From Candidatus Woykebacteria bacterium RIFCSPLOWO2_01_FULL_43_14 (GTDB lineage Bacteria > Patescibacteriota > Microgenomatia > Woykebacterales > 2-01-FULL-43-14), in the NCBI GenBank assembly GCA_001816835.1, contig MHDB01000001.1:1-13083 (forward strand): a stretch of DNA of 13,083 nt, read 5' to 3'. Below, in pieces: positions 1-7,333 of the stretch. Below the pieces are notes generated by a model, which saw only the letters and a program-made list of their open reading frames with translations, did not search any database and was not told the DNA's origin. A program made the position numbers and the translations under genes. Numbering within the stretch: position 1 is the stretch's first letter; each line of letters starts with the position of its first letter.

Positions 1-824
1 TTTATTGTGGAGCCAAACCTGTCTTTGTTGATATAGAGGAAAAGTCGTTTAACCTAGATCCAGATTTGATTGAGGGTGTCATAACTCCTAGGACCAAGGC
101 TATTCTAGTGGTCCATCTTTATGGCCGTCCGGCGGATATGAAGAAAATACTAGGTATTGCTAAAAAGCATGATCTAAAAGTAATTGAAGACGCTTGTCAG
201 GCTCACGGGGCAAGTATTGACGGTAAAAAAGTAGGCGGCTGGGGAGACGTGGGCAGTTTTTCCTTTTACGCGACCAAGAACATGACTACGGTTGAGGGTG
301 GGATGGTGGTTTCGGATGACAAGGAGTTAATTGAAAAAATTAATAGCCTAAGAAACCATGGGTCAAGGGTTAGATATGTTCACGAGGATCTGGGTTTTAA
401 CTTTCGCCTAGCTGATCTTAATGCTGCAATAGGTTTGGTGCAGTTAAAAAAGCTTGACGACTTTAACAAGAAAAGACGGCAGAATGCCACATATCTTAAT
501 AAGCAGCTACGAGGACTGGAAAATATTTTCCTACCTACTTTGTCTGAAGGGATGGTTGTCCATCAGTATAGCGTTATCTTAGATGAGACCCTTGATAGGG
601 AAAAGGTTCGGGAGTCAATGCTTGAAGCTGGGGTTGGGACTGGTGTATTTTACCCAATCCCTATTCATAAGCAAAAGCGTTATCTTGAGTCGAATCCAGG
701 TTTATCTTTGAAAGTTAGTGAGAGAATGTCCAAGAAAGTGCTTTCTTTGCCAATTCATCCAAAGCTATCAACAAAAGACCTTGATCAAGTCGCTAGTGTC
801 CTTAAGAGGTCCCTTGGGAGTTAG
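1..824 (+). CDS. DegT/DnrJ/EryC1/StrS-family PLP sugar aminotransferase (5' end outside window)
   Basis: This enzyme family transfers an amino group, usually from glutamate, to a keto group on a nucleotide-linked sugar in the cytoplasm. The reading frame is open from base 3, so the true start lies upstream and about 100 or more N-terminal residues are missing; the TTG at 66 is not a credible start. Seen in the sequence: the EDACQAHGA segment carrying the Asp that contacts the PLP pyridine nitrogen, then SFYATKNMTT with the Schiff-base lysine at codon 276-278, followed by EGG. Further on are NHGS and LGFNFRLADLNAAIG, typical of the family, and a C-terminal FYPIPIHKQ segment. Its stop overlaps the 3' end of the convergent glycosyltransferase gene by 23 nt. 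The Gfo/Idh/MocA dehydrogenase at 1596 is a plausible pathway partner that would make the keto-sugar. The exact sugar cannot be told from sequence. Confidence 0.93.
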   Translation, partial: YCGAKPVFVDIEEKSFNLDPDLIEGVITPRTKAILVVHLYGRPADMKKILGIAKKHDLKVIEDACQAHGASIDGKKVGGWGDVGSFSFYATKNMTTVEGGMVVSDDKELIEKINSLRNHGSRVRYVHEDLGFNFRLADLNAAIGLVQLKKLDDFNKKRRQNATYLNKQLRGLENIFLPTLSEGMVVHQYSVILDETLDREKVRESMLEAGVGTGVFYPIPIHKQKRYLESNPGLSLKVSERMSKKVLSLPIHPKLSTKDLDQVASVLKRSLGS

Positions 825-1539
825 CGATCTTTCTAACTTCTCTGTATTTTTTGTACTCTTTTAATAGAGTAAGGAATAAATCAGTCCCATCTCTAAAAAT
901 ATTGTACTTAGATTTTCGAATATCTTTGTTGAGTGTTACAGGTATCTCTGTTAGTCTTAACCCAAAAAGTTTTGAATATATGGCAAGTTGGGTGGTGAAG
1001 AAGGAGTTATTTGCGTTAGCGTGATTAAGGACTGACTCGATAGACCTTCTGTTAACAAATATTGATCCCTGCGGGTCCCTTATTTGTAGGTGGAAAAATA
1101 ACCGGATAAGTAGTCGGAAAACATAGGAGGCAATTCTTCGTTTCAGGTCGACTATTATCTTTGAATCAGGGTGAGCCTTGGAACCAAAAATAAGATCGTA
1201 ACCGTCCTTAAGTTGTACCATTTGCTTAAGATCGTCAAAACCAAAAGGGATATCAATAGCAGTTAGGAGACAGTAATTATATGAGGCCTTTGTTAGAGCC
1301 ATTTTAAGGCTAGCTCCATGACCCTTCTTTTTTAGATATAAAATCTTAAGGTTTTTGTCTTTTAACTCACTTAAAATTTGTCTAGTTTTATCAGTACTAC
1401 CGTTCTCGACTAAAACAATTTCGTAATTATCTCTGCCAAGAATTTTTTCAAGATTGGTTTCTAATACCCCCACATTTTTGAGAAGTATTTTTTCTTCATT
1501 GTAAACACCGATGCAGTAAGAAACTTTTAAAGATTCCAT
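802..1539 (-). CDS. Family 2 glycosyltransferase, polyprenyl-phosphate-mannose synthase-like
   Basis: A 245-residue GT-A glycosyltransferase that would transfer a sugar from a nucleotide donor in the cytoplasm, possibly to a polyprenyl phosphate. Seen: the N-terminal YCIGVYNEE strand, EIVLVENGSTDKT (residues 40-52) where most relatives have DDGSTD, KKGHGASLKMAL (71-82), AIDIPF around Asp96 at the DxD position, and IRDPQGSIFVNRR (153-165) as in DPM1-like enzymes. No transmembrane helix follows the catalytic domain, so it resembles the short soluble DPM1 type rather than membrane-anchored forms. I chose ATG at 1539 over an in-frame TTG at 1548 because the first conserved strand follows closely. 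No Shine-Dalgarno sequence is visible; a TATAGA box lies 11 nt upstream. The gene is antisense to its neighbours and overlaps the aminotransferase 3' end. Confidence 0.85.
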   Translation of the reverse strand: MESLKVSYCIGVYNEEKILLKNVGVLETNLEKILGRDNYEIVLVENGSTDKTRQILSELKDKNLKILYLKKKGHGASLKMALTKASYNYCLLTAIDIPFGFDDLKQMVQLKDGYDLIFGSKAHPDSKIIVDLKRRIASYVFRLLIRLFFHLQIRDPQGSIFVNRRSIESVLNHANANNSFFTTQLAIYSKLFGLRLTEIPVTLNKDIRKSKYNIFRDGTDLFLTLLKEYKKYREVRKIANSQGTS

Positions 1540-1595
1540 ATAGAACAATATCTATAGTAATTTGTTTAAATAGTCTTTACAATAAGGTGATCAAT
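1540..1595. promoter_or_regulatory. Divergent intergenic region with back-to-back -10-like boxes
   Basis: This 56-nt gap separates the divergent glycosyltransferase and dehydrogenase genes, so both promoters must lie in or near it. TATAGT on the plus strand (1553-1558) and TATAGA on the minus strand (1556-1551) overlap in one short near-palindrome. A second plus-strand box, TACAAT (1578-1583), lies too near the start to leave the ribosome binding site in the transcript. No good -35 element is visible for any of them. The ribosome binding site AAGGTGAT (1585-1592) precedes the dehydrogenase ATG. Confidence 0.3.
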
Positions 1596-2510
1596 ATGAA
1601 AATTAGTGTCATTGGCCTAGGGAGCATGGGGAAAAACCATGCACGGATATATAAAGAACTTGTGGGGGATAGTTTGGTAGGTGTTTCAGACCTAAACACG
1701 AGTTTGGGAAATCAGATTGGCGAACAACTAGGCGTAAACTACTACTCGGATTACCACAAAATGCTGGAGAAAGAAAAACCAGACGTGGTTTCTATTTGTA
1801 CACCAACATCGACTCATTTCGAAATTGCCAAGAGGTGTCTTGAGCAGAACACTCATCTATTGATTGAGAAACCGATTACTAACAATGTTGATAAGGCTAA
1901 TGAGCTTAATGAAATTGCTACTAAAAAGGGGCTTATCATAAACGTTGGTTATGTTGAGAGATTCAATCCCGGTGTAAGCGCCATTAGAAAATGTGTTCAG
2001 GATAAGAAAATAATTTCAATAAACATTACCCGGGTTGGACCATTTCCGCCGAGGGTTAGCGATGTAGGGATTATCATAGACCTTGGAGTTCATGATATTG
2101 ATTTGATTAGTTATATCACAGGCAGCAGTTTTGAGAGGGTCTTTGCTGTGAAATCAAAAGAAAAAACTAAAAGAGAAAACGCTGCAGTGCTTAGCTTCAA
2201 AATGGTTGATGGTACCATAGCCTCAGTGGTAACAAACTGGTTTACCCCTTTCAAAGTGCGTAAAATAGAAGTAGCCTTAAAAGACAGTTTGATAGTCGGT
2301 GATTTGATTACTCAAGAGGTTTCAGAGTTCTATGGGTACGAAAACTCTGAATATACCACTCGTAGTATTCATGTGGATAAACAGGAACCACTGAAACTGG
2401 AGCTTGGATGTTTCCTAGAGTCTGTCAAACAACAGAAAAATCTAGGTGTGAGTGCTAAAGAAGCGATCCAATCTTTGGCTATAGCCTTAGATCTTACGAA
2501 TAGCGACTAG
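1596..2510 (+). CDS. Gfo/Idh/MocA-family NAD(P)-dependent sugar dehydrogenase (UDP-GlcNAc 3-dehydrogenase-like)
   Basis: A 304-residue oxidoreductase. Seen: the Rossmann dinucleotide-binding GLGSMG at residues 7-12, ICTPTSTHFEIA (67-78), the family's EKP motif at 91-93 carrying the catalytic lysine, GYVERFNP (118-125), and DLGVHDIDL (162-170) with the conserved Asp and His of the active site. The VERFNP and GPFPPRVSDVG segments recall UDP-N-acetylglucosamine 3-dehydrogenases (archaeal MMP0352 and bacterial GnnA types); this comparison is from memory. With the upstream DegT aminotransferase it would give the 3-keto then 3-amino sugar. I chose ATG 1596 over the in-frame GTG at 1587 because AAGGTGAT ends 3 nt before it and the GTG lies inside that site. 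Its stop is 2 nt from the stop of the convergent HAD gene. Confidence 0.9.
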   Translation: MKISVIGLGSMGKNHARIYKELVGDSLVGVSDLNTSLGNQIGEQLGVNYYSDYHKMLEKEKPDVVSICTPTSTHFEIAKRCLEQNTHLLIEKPITNNVDKANELNEIATKKGLIINVGYVERFNPGVSAIRKCVQDKKIISINITRVGPFPPRVSDVGIIIDLGVHDIDLISYITGSSFERVFAVKSKEKTKRENAAVLSFKMVDGTIASVVTNWFTPFKVRKIEVALKDSLIVGDLITQEVSEFYGYENSEYTTRSIHVDKQEPLKLELGCFLESVKQQKNLGVSAKEAIQSLAIALDLTNSD

Positions 2511-2512
2511 TG

Positions 2513-3181
2513 CTAGGTAAAAAGTTTTGGCAGGTCTAAAACTGATTCGAGGATGTAATCTGATTTGACACTTTCAAGGGTTTGCCTGTCGGATACCCCG
2601 GTTAACACCCCAATTGATATTGAATTCACCTTCTTAGTTGAAAGAATGTCATATGGGTGGTCACCAACGAGGGCAATTTGATTTGTTTTTAACCCCAAAG
2701 CTTTGGCTGATTTAAGAATTCCTTCTGGGTCGGGTTTAGGTTCCTTAAGATCGTTTCTGCCTAAGATAATATCAAACTTGCCTAGATCAGCTTCCGCGAG
2801 GATTTTGGATATTGCCGCCGAAGAAGTCCGAGAAAAAATTCCAACATGGAGACCTTTAGTTCTCAAATAGTTAAGCGATGGTTTCGAGCCTTCTATAACC
2901 CGAGCGTTTTTAACCGCTTCAAGCTCGACTTTTTCAATGATGGATAAGGATATGGTTTCTATTTGCTGCTGCTGTGCGTAGTTACTAGCTAACTTTTTGG
3001 CTGACTCTTTTATCTTAAGGATGATTGGTTTAATCACTACTTCTTGAGGCAATCCTAGAGAGACTAAGTAATTCTTGATCTCTCTTCTGGCTAGTTCATA
3101 ATCAGTGTAAGTGTGAACTAGAGTGTCATCTAGATCAAAAAGTACTAACTTAATTTGAGCTAGATCTTGATGGATGACCAC
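2513..3181 (-). CDS. HAD-superfamily hydrolase, phosphatase-like
   Basis: A 222-residue soluble haloacid dehalogenase-fold enzyme, most likely a phosphomonoesterase acting on a small phosphorylated metabolite. All four catalytic motifs are visible: FDLDDT with nucleophile Asp16 and acid/base Asp18; FSRTSS (116-121) as motif II; KEPKPDP (146-152) with the motif III lysine; and GDHPYD (173-178) with the Mg-binding aspartates. A helical cap of about 80 residues (22-100) sits between motifs I and II, as in phosphoglycolate phosphatase-like subfamily I members. It starts at GTG 3181, preceded by AAAGGA with a 6-nt spacer. It overlaps the 3' end of the ATP-grasp gene by 22 nt, so the two are probably translationally coupled. 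It is the last gene of the ThDP enzyme, ATP-grasp, HAD operon. Substrate unknown; removal of a phosphate left by an upstream step is an inference. Confidence 0.88.
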   Translation of the reverse strand: MVIHQDLAQIKLVLFDLDDTLVHTYTDYELARREIKNYLVSLGLPQEVVIKPIILKIKESAKKLASNYAQQQQIETISLSIIEKVELEAVKNARVIEGSKPSLNYLRTKGLHVGIFSRTSSAAISKILAEADLGKFDIILGRNDLKEPKPDPEGILKSAKALGLKTNQIALVGDHPYDILSTKKVNSISIGVLTGVSDRQTLESVKSDYILESVLDLPKLFT

Positions 3182-4215
3182 TGACCGTCCTTTACCATCA
3201 CCGGCCCACCATCAGGAATTCGCATCCAGAAAATGTCTTTTTCGACGCTGTTGTACGGGGCTACCTTTGTTATTTCTTCTCCAAAAGCTAGCTTGGTGAA
3301 TATATAGGGCATGTTTACTCCAGCTGTAGGGAAAAACAATGATGTTGTGAAAAATCTACCTGGATTAATCTCCATGACACAAGGAACACCAGCTTTATTT
3401 TCTTTGGTATCAACTACGTAAATACCGTTAGGCTTATTATCAAGAGTGTGGATGGTTTGAGTCGCAATCTCGTTTACTTTTTCGTCGTGAACAGTTTTCT
3501 GTATGGCCGTGGTCCCGGTAACACCACTTGGAGAGGAACCTGTATTAACCCATTCAAATCGTTCTTTTCCTTGAGAACAGACTATCTTGCCGTCTTTCCA
3601 TATACTTAGCCAAGACACCTCTTTTCCGGTCAAAACTTCGCTCGCCAAAAAATCACTCCAGGTTAGACCTTTCGTTTTCCAATAGTCCATCCACATCGTT
3701 GCTTGCTCGATTGTTTTTACTGGTAGAGAAGCCTTGCCCCCAGCTCCTCTAGTGGCTCGAAGCCATAAGGTTTCCCCACACTCTCTAAATGCTTCTTTTA
3801 TTGATTCAATCCCTGTTATTTTCAAGGTTTTTGCTACAGGCACGTCCGCTTTGGATAAAGTAGTATAGGTGGACCACTTATCATGGCTTATGTCGATCGC
3901 CTTTTTGGAAGGTAGAAAAGTTTTGCTGTTTATGTTTGAACGGTGATCGGAGATTATTTTTACTTCAGGATCTGGTTGAGCATGGACAAACTCGATGTTT
4001 TCATTCTTGATAACTTGATTAATCTTGTTGATGTAAGCCTCTTCCTCGCCTTTTTTATGTTCGACCAAATATCTTTTGTCAACCGGGGACATCTCAATGT
4101 AGTATTTATTGATATCTACACCTACAATATAAAACTTCTCCTTAGCGAGACGTAATGATTTAATGTAATTAATGCCTGCGGAACCTCCGCATCCTAAAAG
4201 TAAAATTCTTTTCAT
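3160..4215 (-). CDS. ATP-grasp ligase (carboxylate-amine ligase-like)
   Basis: A 351-residue protein that probably forms an amide or related bond by activating a carboxylate with ATP. It begins with a Rossmann-like pre-ATP-grasp domain, GCGGSAG at 8-14 followed by VGVDIN, as in CarB-like and PylC-like ligases. The ATP-grasp part shows WLRATRGAGGKAS (151-163) as the flexible nucleotide-binding loop, SEVLTGKEVSW (192-202), and the metal-binding end YVVDTKEN then CVMEINPGRF (279-288), with Asp269, Glu282 and Asn284 placed to bind Mg-ATP. ATG 4215 lies 6 nt after the stop of the ThDP-enzyme gene, with no strong ribosome binding site, which suggests coupling. Shared transcription with a C-C or C-N bond-forming ThDP enzyme and a phosphatase points to a biosynthetic operon. 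The amine and acid substrates cannot be read from the sequence. Confidence 0.85.
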   Translation of the reverse strand: MKRILLLGCGGSAGINYIKSLRLAKEKFYIVGVDINKYYIEMSPVDKRYLVEHKKGEEEAYINKINQVIKNENIEFVHAQPDPEVKIISDHRSNINSKTFLPSKKAIDISHDKWSTYTTLSKADVPVAKTLKITGIESIKEAFRECGETLWLRATRGAGGKASLPVKTIEQATMWMDYWKTKGLTWSDFLASEVLTGKEVSWLSIWKDGKIVCSQGKERFEWVNTGSSPSGVTGTTAIQKTVHDEKVNEIATQTIHTLDNKPNGIYVVDTKENKAGVPCVMEINPGRFFTTSLFFPTAGVNMPYIFTKLAFGEEITKVAPYNSVEKDIFWMRIPDGGPVMVKDGQWSSIKI

Positions 4216-4221
4216 ATTAAG

Positions 4222-5832
4222 TTACCAAAGTTTGTTTCGATATGTTATGGGCACATCTACAAGAGTTGGTTTGTTATTCTCAAGTGCCTTTTTTAATGTT
4301 GAGTAAAGATTTTTGGAACTTGTCACACGGAGTCCTACACCACCATAGGCTTGGGCCAGTTTTACGAAATCAGGGTTTTTGAACTCTACACCATAGCTAT
4401 CGTTGAAAGCCTTTTCTTGTTCGTGTTTTATTATACCGTAAGCGCCGTCGTTAAGTATTATTACAGTAACCGGCAACTTACGGTTGACTGCGGTAATAAA
4501 TTCTTGGTGGGTCATCTGAAAACCCCCATCTCCGACAACGGCAACGATTTTTTTACCCGGCTTGGCGATCTGTGTTCCTAGTGAGCCTGGAAAAGCGTAA
4601 CCCAGAGTTGAGTGACCATTGGAGAATACTACTGATTTAGGGTAGTCGGTTTCATAGAATAGACCCATTACTTGTTTATGCTCTCCTACGTCTACAATTA
4701 TAATATGATCTTTGGTCATGAGCGACTTTAGTTTTTCTACAAAATTGAGAGGGTTAATGGGGAAACCTGTTTTGCTGTAGTTAAGGTTTGAGAGACCATA
4801 TTTTTTAATGCCTAAATAGTCAAACTTCCTTATTTTGGTTTTTGTAGTATTCAGTTTGGTAAAAAAATCTCTTAAGTCGGTGACTATTTCCAAATCTGGT
4901 TGGTAGAAGTCACCTCCAGTTTTCTTGTCAGAATCTAGGTTTATAACTCTCTTCTCTATACCGGATTTCCAAGATTTTGGTTTGATACCTTCAGCGTAGT
5001 CGTAGCCGATATTAATTAGTAAGTCTACATTCTTGAGGACCTCGGTTGACTGTGGGACGTGTCTACTAAGAACTCCTATATAGAGAGGATGGTTGCTCGG
5101 GAAAATCCCTTTACCATGAAAAGTAGTGAGTGCCGGAATATTGTACTTTTCCATAAACCTAAGAATCTCTTTCCCTAGGTCATATCTTAAAGCAGTGGCT
5201 CCTACAAGGAACATTGGAAAACTAGATTTTTCTAACTCTTTTATTAGTATGTTTGGGGAAACCCTAGGGATGCTGGTTTCTATTTTTGGCAGTTTTACAA
5301 TACTGTCATCAAGCTGATCTTCTAGAATATCTACTGGTAGTTCAATATGAACAGCACCAGGTCTTTCACTTTGGGCGGTTTCAAACGCTAGCTTGAGTGT
5401 TGAGGGAATGTCTTCAATATTTGCCACCGTAAGACTTAACTTTGTTTTATGCCTGAATTCTTCGCGCATGTTCATGTACTGATGGGTGTCAATGTGCCAT
5501 TCTGACTTTGGAAGTTGGCTGCTGATGCAAACCACAGGTGAACGATCAAGATTAGCAGTAGCAATAGCTGTGGATATATTGGTTGAACCCGGTCCTAAAG
5601 TGGTATAACAGACTCCAGGTTTTCCGCTCATTCTACCATAAAGATCTGCCATATACCCAGCATTTTGTTCGTGAGTTGTCCTAATGAATTCAATTTTCTT
5701 GGATTTTTTTAGCTCCCGGAAAATAAATGTTTCACTGACTGCACTCCTACCTTTGGTATCTCCAGGAATACCAAAAATATATTCCACTCCTAAGCTTTCT
5801 AGAGATTTTACAAATAATGCTGCACCGTCCAT
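4222..5832 (-). CDS. ThDP-dependent enzyme, acetolactate synthase superfamily, FAD-independent AlsS/CEAS-like branch
   Basis: A 536-residue enzyme with the full three-domain layout. Seen: GIPGD (21-25); HEQNAGYMADLYGR (54-67) with Glu55, which activates the thiamine; LGPGSTN; and the ThDP/Mg motif GDGG (434-437) through NDGAYG with Asn461. It resembles acetolactate synthase, but the middle domain reads GYDYAE (276-281), then P, W and GIEK (291-294), and the first domain has THQ (116-118) where anabolic IlvB enzymes have FQE. From memory, these features fit catabolic AlsS and the N2-(2-carboxyethyl)arginine synthase CEAS better than FAD-binding IlvB. No IlvN small subunit or ilvC/ilvD gene is nearby. 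I chose ATG 5832, where homology begins, over ATG 5898, which adds 22 poorly conserved residues. First gene of a three-gene operon; the reaction, whether acetolactate formation or a carboxyethyl-type condensation, is unresolved. Confidence 0.88.
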   Translation of the reverse strand: MDGAALFVKSLESLGVEYIFGIPGDTKGRSAVSETFIFRELKKSKKIEFIRTTHEQNAGYMADLYGRMSGKPGVCYTTLGPGSTNISTAIATANLDRSPVVCISSQLPKSEWHIDTHQYMNMREEFRHKTKLSLTVANIEDIPSTLKLAFETAQSERPGAVHIELPVDILEDQLDDSIVKLPKIETSIPRVSPNILIKELEKSSFPMFLVGATALRYDLGKEILRFMEKYNIPALTTFHGKGIFPSNHPLYIGVLSRHVPQSTEVLKNVDLLINIGYDYAEGIKPKSWKSGIEKRVINLDSDKKTGGDFYQPDLEIVTDLRDFFTKLNTTKTKIRKFDYLGIKKYGLSNLNYSKTGFPINPLNFVEKLKSLMTKDHIIIVDVGEHKQVMGLFYETDYPKSVVFSNGHSTLGYAFPGSLGTQIAKPGKKIVAVVGDGGFQMTHQEFITAVNRKLPVTVIILNDGAYGIIKHEQEKAFNDSYGVEFKNPDFVKLAQAYGGVGLRVTSSKNLYSTLKKALENNKPTLVDVPITYRNKLW

Positions 5833-5909
5833 AGTAATTGTGATAATTATAACACTCTCTTGGGAAAAGTGGTTTATGTGAATTATCTTTGTTAACATAA
5901 TAATTGCAA
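5833..5909. promoter_or_regulatory. Divergent promoter region of the ThDP operon and the carbamoylation cassette
   Basis: This 77-nt gap must hold the minus-strand promoter of the ThDP/ATP-grasp/HAD operon and the plus-strand promoter of the SGNH/carbamoyltransferase cassette. A perfect TATAAT box lies on the minus strand at 5851-5846, 13 nt before the chosen ATG at 5832, implying a leader of only a few bases. On the plus strand CATAAT (5896-5901) lies 8 nt before ATG 5910, again implying a nearly leaderless message. Neither start has a recognisable ribosome binding site, and neither box has a convincing -35 element. Confidence 0.35.
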
Positions 5910-7106
5910 ATGAGAGTTAGGTGGAAAAAATTAGTACTTGGTTTAGGTATTTCTGCTACCACGATTTTGGTTTTATTTTTTCTAGGAGAATATTGGGTCA
6001 GGAATTATGTTTTGGTTACTTGGGCAACCGGAAACTGCAGTCAAACCGATGAAATTTTGAAGTTTAAAGGTGTTCCGGGCAGCATTTGTGAATCCAAAAC
6101 CCCTGAGTGGCACGTCGTAAATAAACATAATTCTCTTGGCTTGAGAAGCCCAGAGATCAAGATAGAAAAATCTCAGGATACCTTTCGTATCCTTTTTCTC
6201 GGAGACTCTTTTGTCCAAGGTTACGGTGTAGAAGAAGAAGAATCTTTTCCCCGTTTGCTCGAAAAGGAACTGAATACCAAATTTGGCGGTAAGCCTAAAG
6301 TTGAAGTAGTTAACGCCGGAGTGCCTAACTACTCTCCTCTAATTGAGTATTTGTATCTTAAAAATGAAGGCTTAAAGTTGAGTCCTGACTTAGTGATTTT
6401 GGAATTCGACCTGACGGATTTTTCTAACGACTTAGTTTACTCCCGAGAGGTTAATTATGCTGAGAGAGAGGAGCCCTTAGGTTTTATGAAAAAAGATAAC
6501 CCTGAGGTGAAGGACCAAGAGGTTATCACAAAACCTGCAAGTACAGAGGAGATGTCTAGTTCTAAACTACTTCCCTTTCTACCAAACGATCTAAAAAGAT
6601 TTTTTCACGATAACTCGGCACTTTACCGTTGGATTTCTTCACAGCTAAAAATTATGTTGGGGCAGCCCTTAGCGGACGCTGAGCCGGATTCACTTGAAAA
6701 TTTCTATACGATAGTTAAAGAGGATACTCTCAATGATGACAAACTTTGGGAGCAGCCTAAGAAAAACATTTCTTTGATCAGGTCGTTATTGGCTGATAAA
6801 AGTATTCCGTTTGTGGTGAGTGCTCACCCTCACGCCGTTTTGGTTGATGGGAAGGAATGGAATAATGGTCGGTTGCTGCATGGTTTGGAAAGAGGCGAAG
6901 TCTACTCAGATAGATATTTCTCCCAGCTGGCGAACTTTCTCTCCAGTCAAAACATCCCTTTCATTAGTCTTCTTGACTATTTTAGACAAACGAGCCTTAG
7001 ACCGCTCTATTTTCCATTTGACGGACATTTTAATACCAATGGTCACAAAGTGGCAGCAAATGGTATTATGAAGGAGTTGGAAAAACTTAATTTAATCAAA
7101 CAATGA
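5910..7106 (+). CDS. Membrane-anchored SGNH/GDSL-family hydrolase
   Basis: A 398-residue protein. A short basic N-terminus is followed by one transmembrane helix (about residues 8-28), so the catalytic domain is probably exported and tethered. SGNH blocks seen: FLGDSFVQGYG (96-106) with nucleophile Ser100; VVNAGVPNYS (133-142); LEFDLTDFSND (164-174) with the block III Asn173; and FDGHFNTNGH (370-379), supplying Asp371 and His373. Family members hydrolyse or transfer acyl groups on glycans and lipids. ATG 5910 is preferred over TTG 5904, though neither has a ribosome binding site. Its TGA stop overlaps the ATG of the next gene by 4 nt (ATGA), opening a coupled four-gene cassette with a carbamoyltransferase. 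A role in modifying the same envelope glycan or lipid is inferred from that coupling. The region around 185-290 is poorly conserved and of unclear role. Confidence 0.88.
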   Translation: MRVRWKKLVLGLGISATTILVLFFLGEYWVRNYVLVTWATGNCSQTDEILKFKGVPGSICESKTPEWHVVNKHNSLGLRSPEIKIEKSQDTFRILFLGDSFVQGYGVEEEESFPRLLEKELNTKFGGKPKVEVVNAGVPNYSPLIEYLYLKNEGLKLSPDLVILEFDLTDFSNDLVYSREVNYAEREEPLGFMKKDNPEVKDQEVITKPASTEEMSSSKLLPFLPNDLKRFFHDNSALYRWISSQLKIMLGQPLADAEPDSLENFYTIVKEDTLNDDKLWEQPKKNISLIRSLLADKSIPFVVSAHPHAVLVDGKEWNNGRLLHGLERGEVYSDRYFSQLANFLSSQNIPFISLLDYFRQTSLRPLYFPFDGHFNTNGHKVAANGIMKELEKLNLIKQ

Positions 7107-7333
7107 AGACACTCAAATTAATCTGGAAAAAGTGGAAGTCTTTCGGTCGGGTTGTTGCTGATTTTCAGGCCAGAGTTTTGCTCTCCTTTTTTTATTTCAT
7201 CCTACTTTTGCCGGTTGGTTTGGCTGTTAGAATATTTTCTGACCACCTCAAGATAAAAGATAGCAGCAAAGTGGGCTGGGAAAAGTGGGATCCGAGGGCA
7301 GATACCGTTGCTCAATCTAGGAGTCAGGGTTAG
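7103..7333 (+). CDS. Small single-helix membrane protein of a carbamoyltransferase cassette
   Basis: A 76-residue protein with no named enzymatic motif. Seen: an amphipathic basic N-terminus with KSFGRVVADFQARVLL (12-27), one hydrophobic helix (about 24-46) that includes LLLPVGLAVR, then a hydrophilic tail with WEKWDPRAD and a terminal SRSQG. Small proteins of this layout, with an FQAR element before the helix and a tryptophan/arginine tail, are known next to NodU/CmcH-family carbamoyltransferases. I recall them as comparable to the SxtJ-type partners of the saxitoxin cluster, but I cannot confirm the family here. It overlaps the SGNH stop by 4 nt and the carbamoyltransferase start by 1 nt, so it is certainly translated in step with them. 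It may anchor or scaffold the cytoplasmic carbamoyltransferase at the membrane; that is inference. Confidence 0.8.
   Translation: MKTLKLIWKKWKSFGRVVADFQARVLLSFFYFILLLPVGLAVRIFSDHLKIKDSSKVGWEKWDPRADTVAQSRSQG

Noticed and set aside
66..68. TTG at 66 as the start of the aminotransferase
   Set aside because: The frame is open to the window edge with family-like residues (KPVFVDI) before it, and the normal N-terminal third would otherwise be missing.
4222..5832. Label of ilvB, anabolic acetolactate synthase large subunit
   Set aside because: Middle-domain and THQ motifs favour the FAD-independent branch, and no ilvN, ilvC or ilvD is present nearby.
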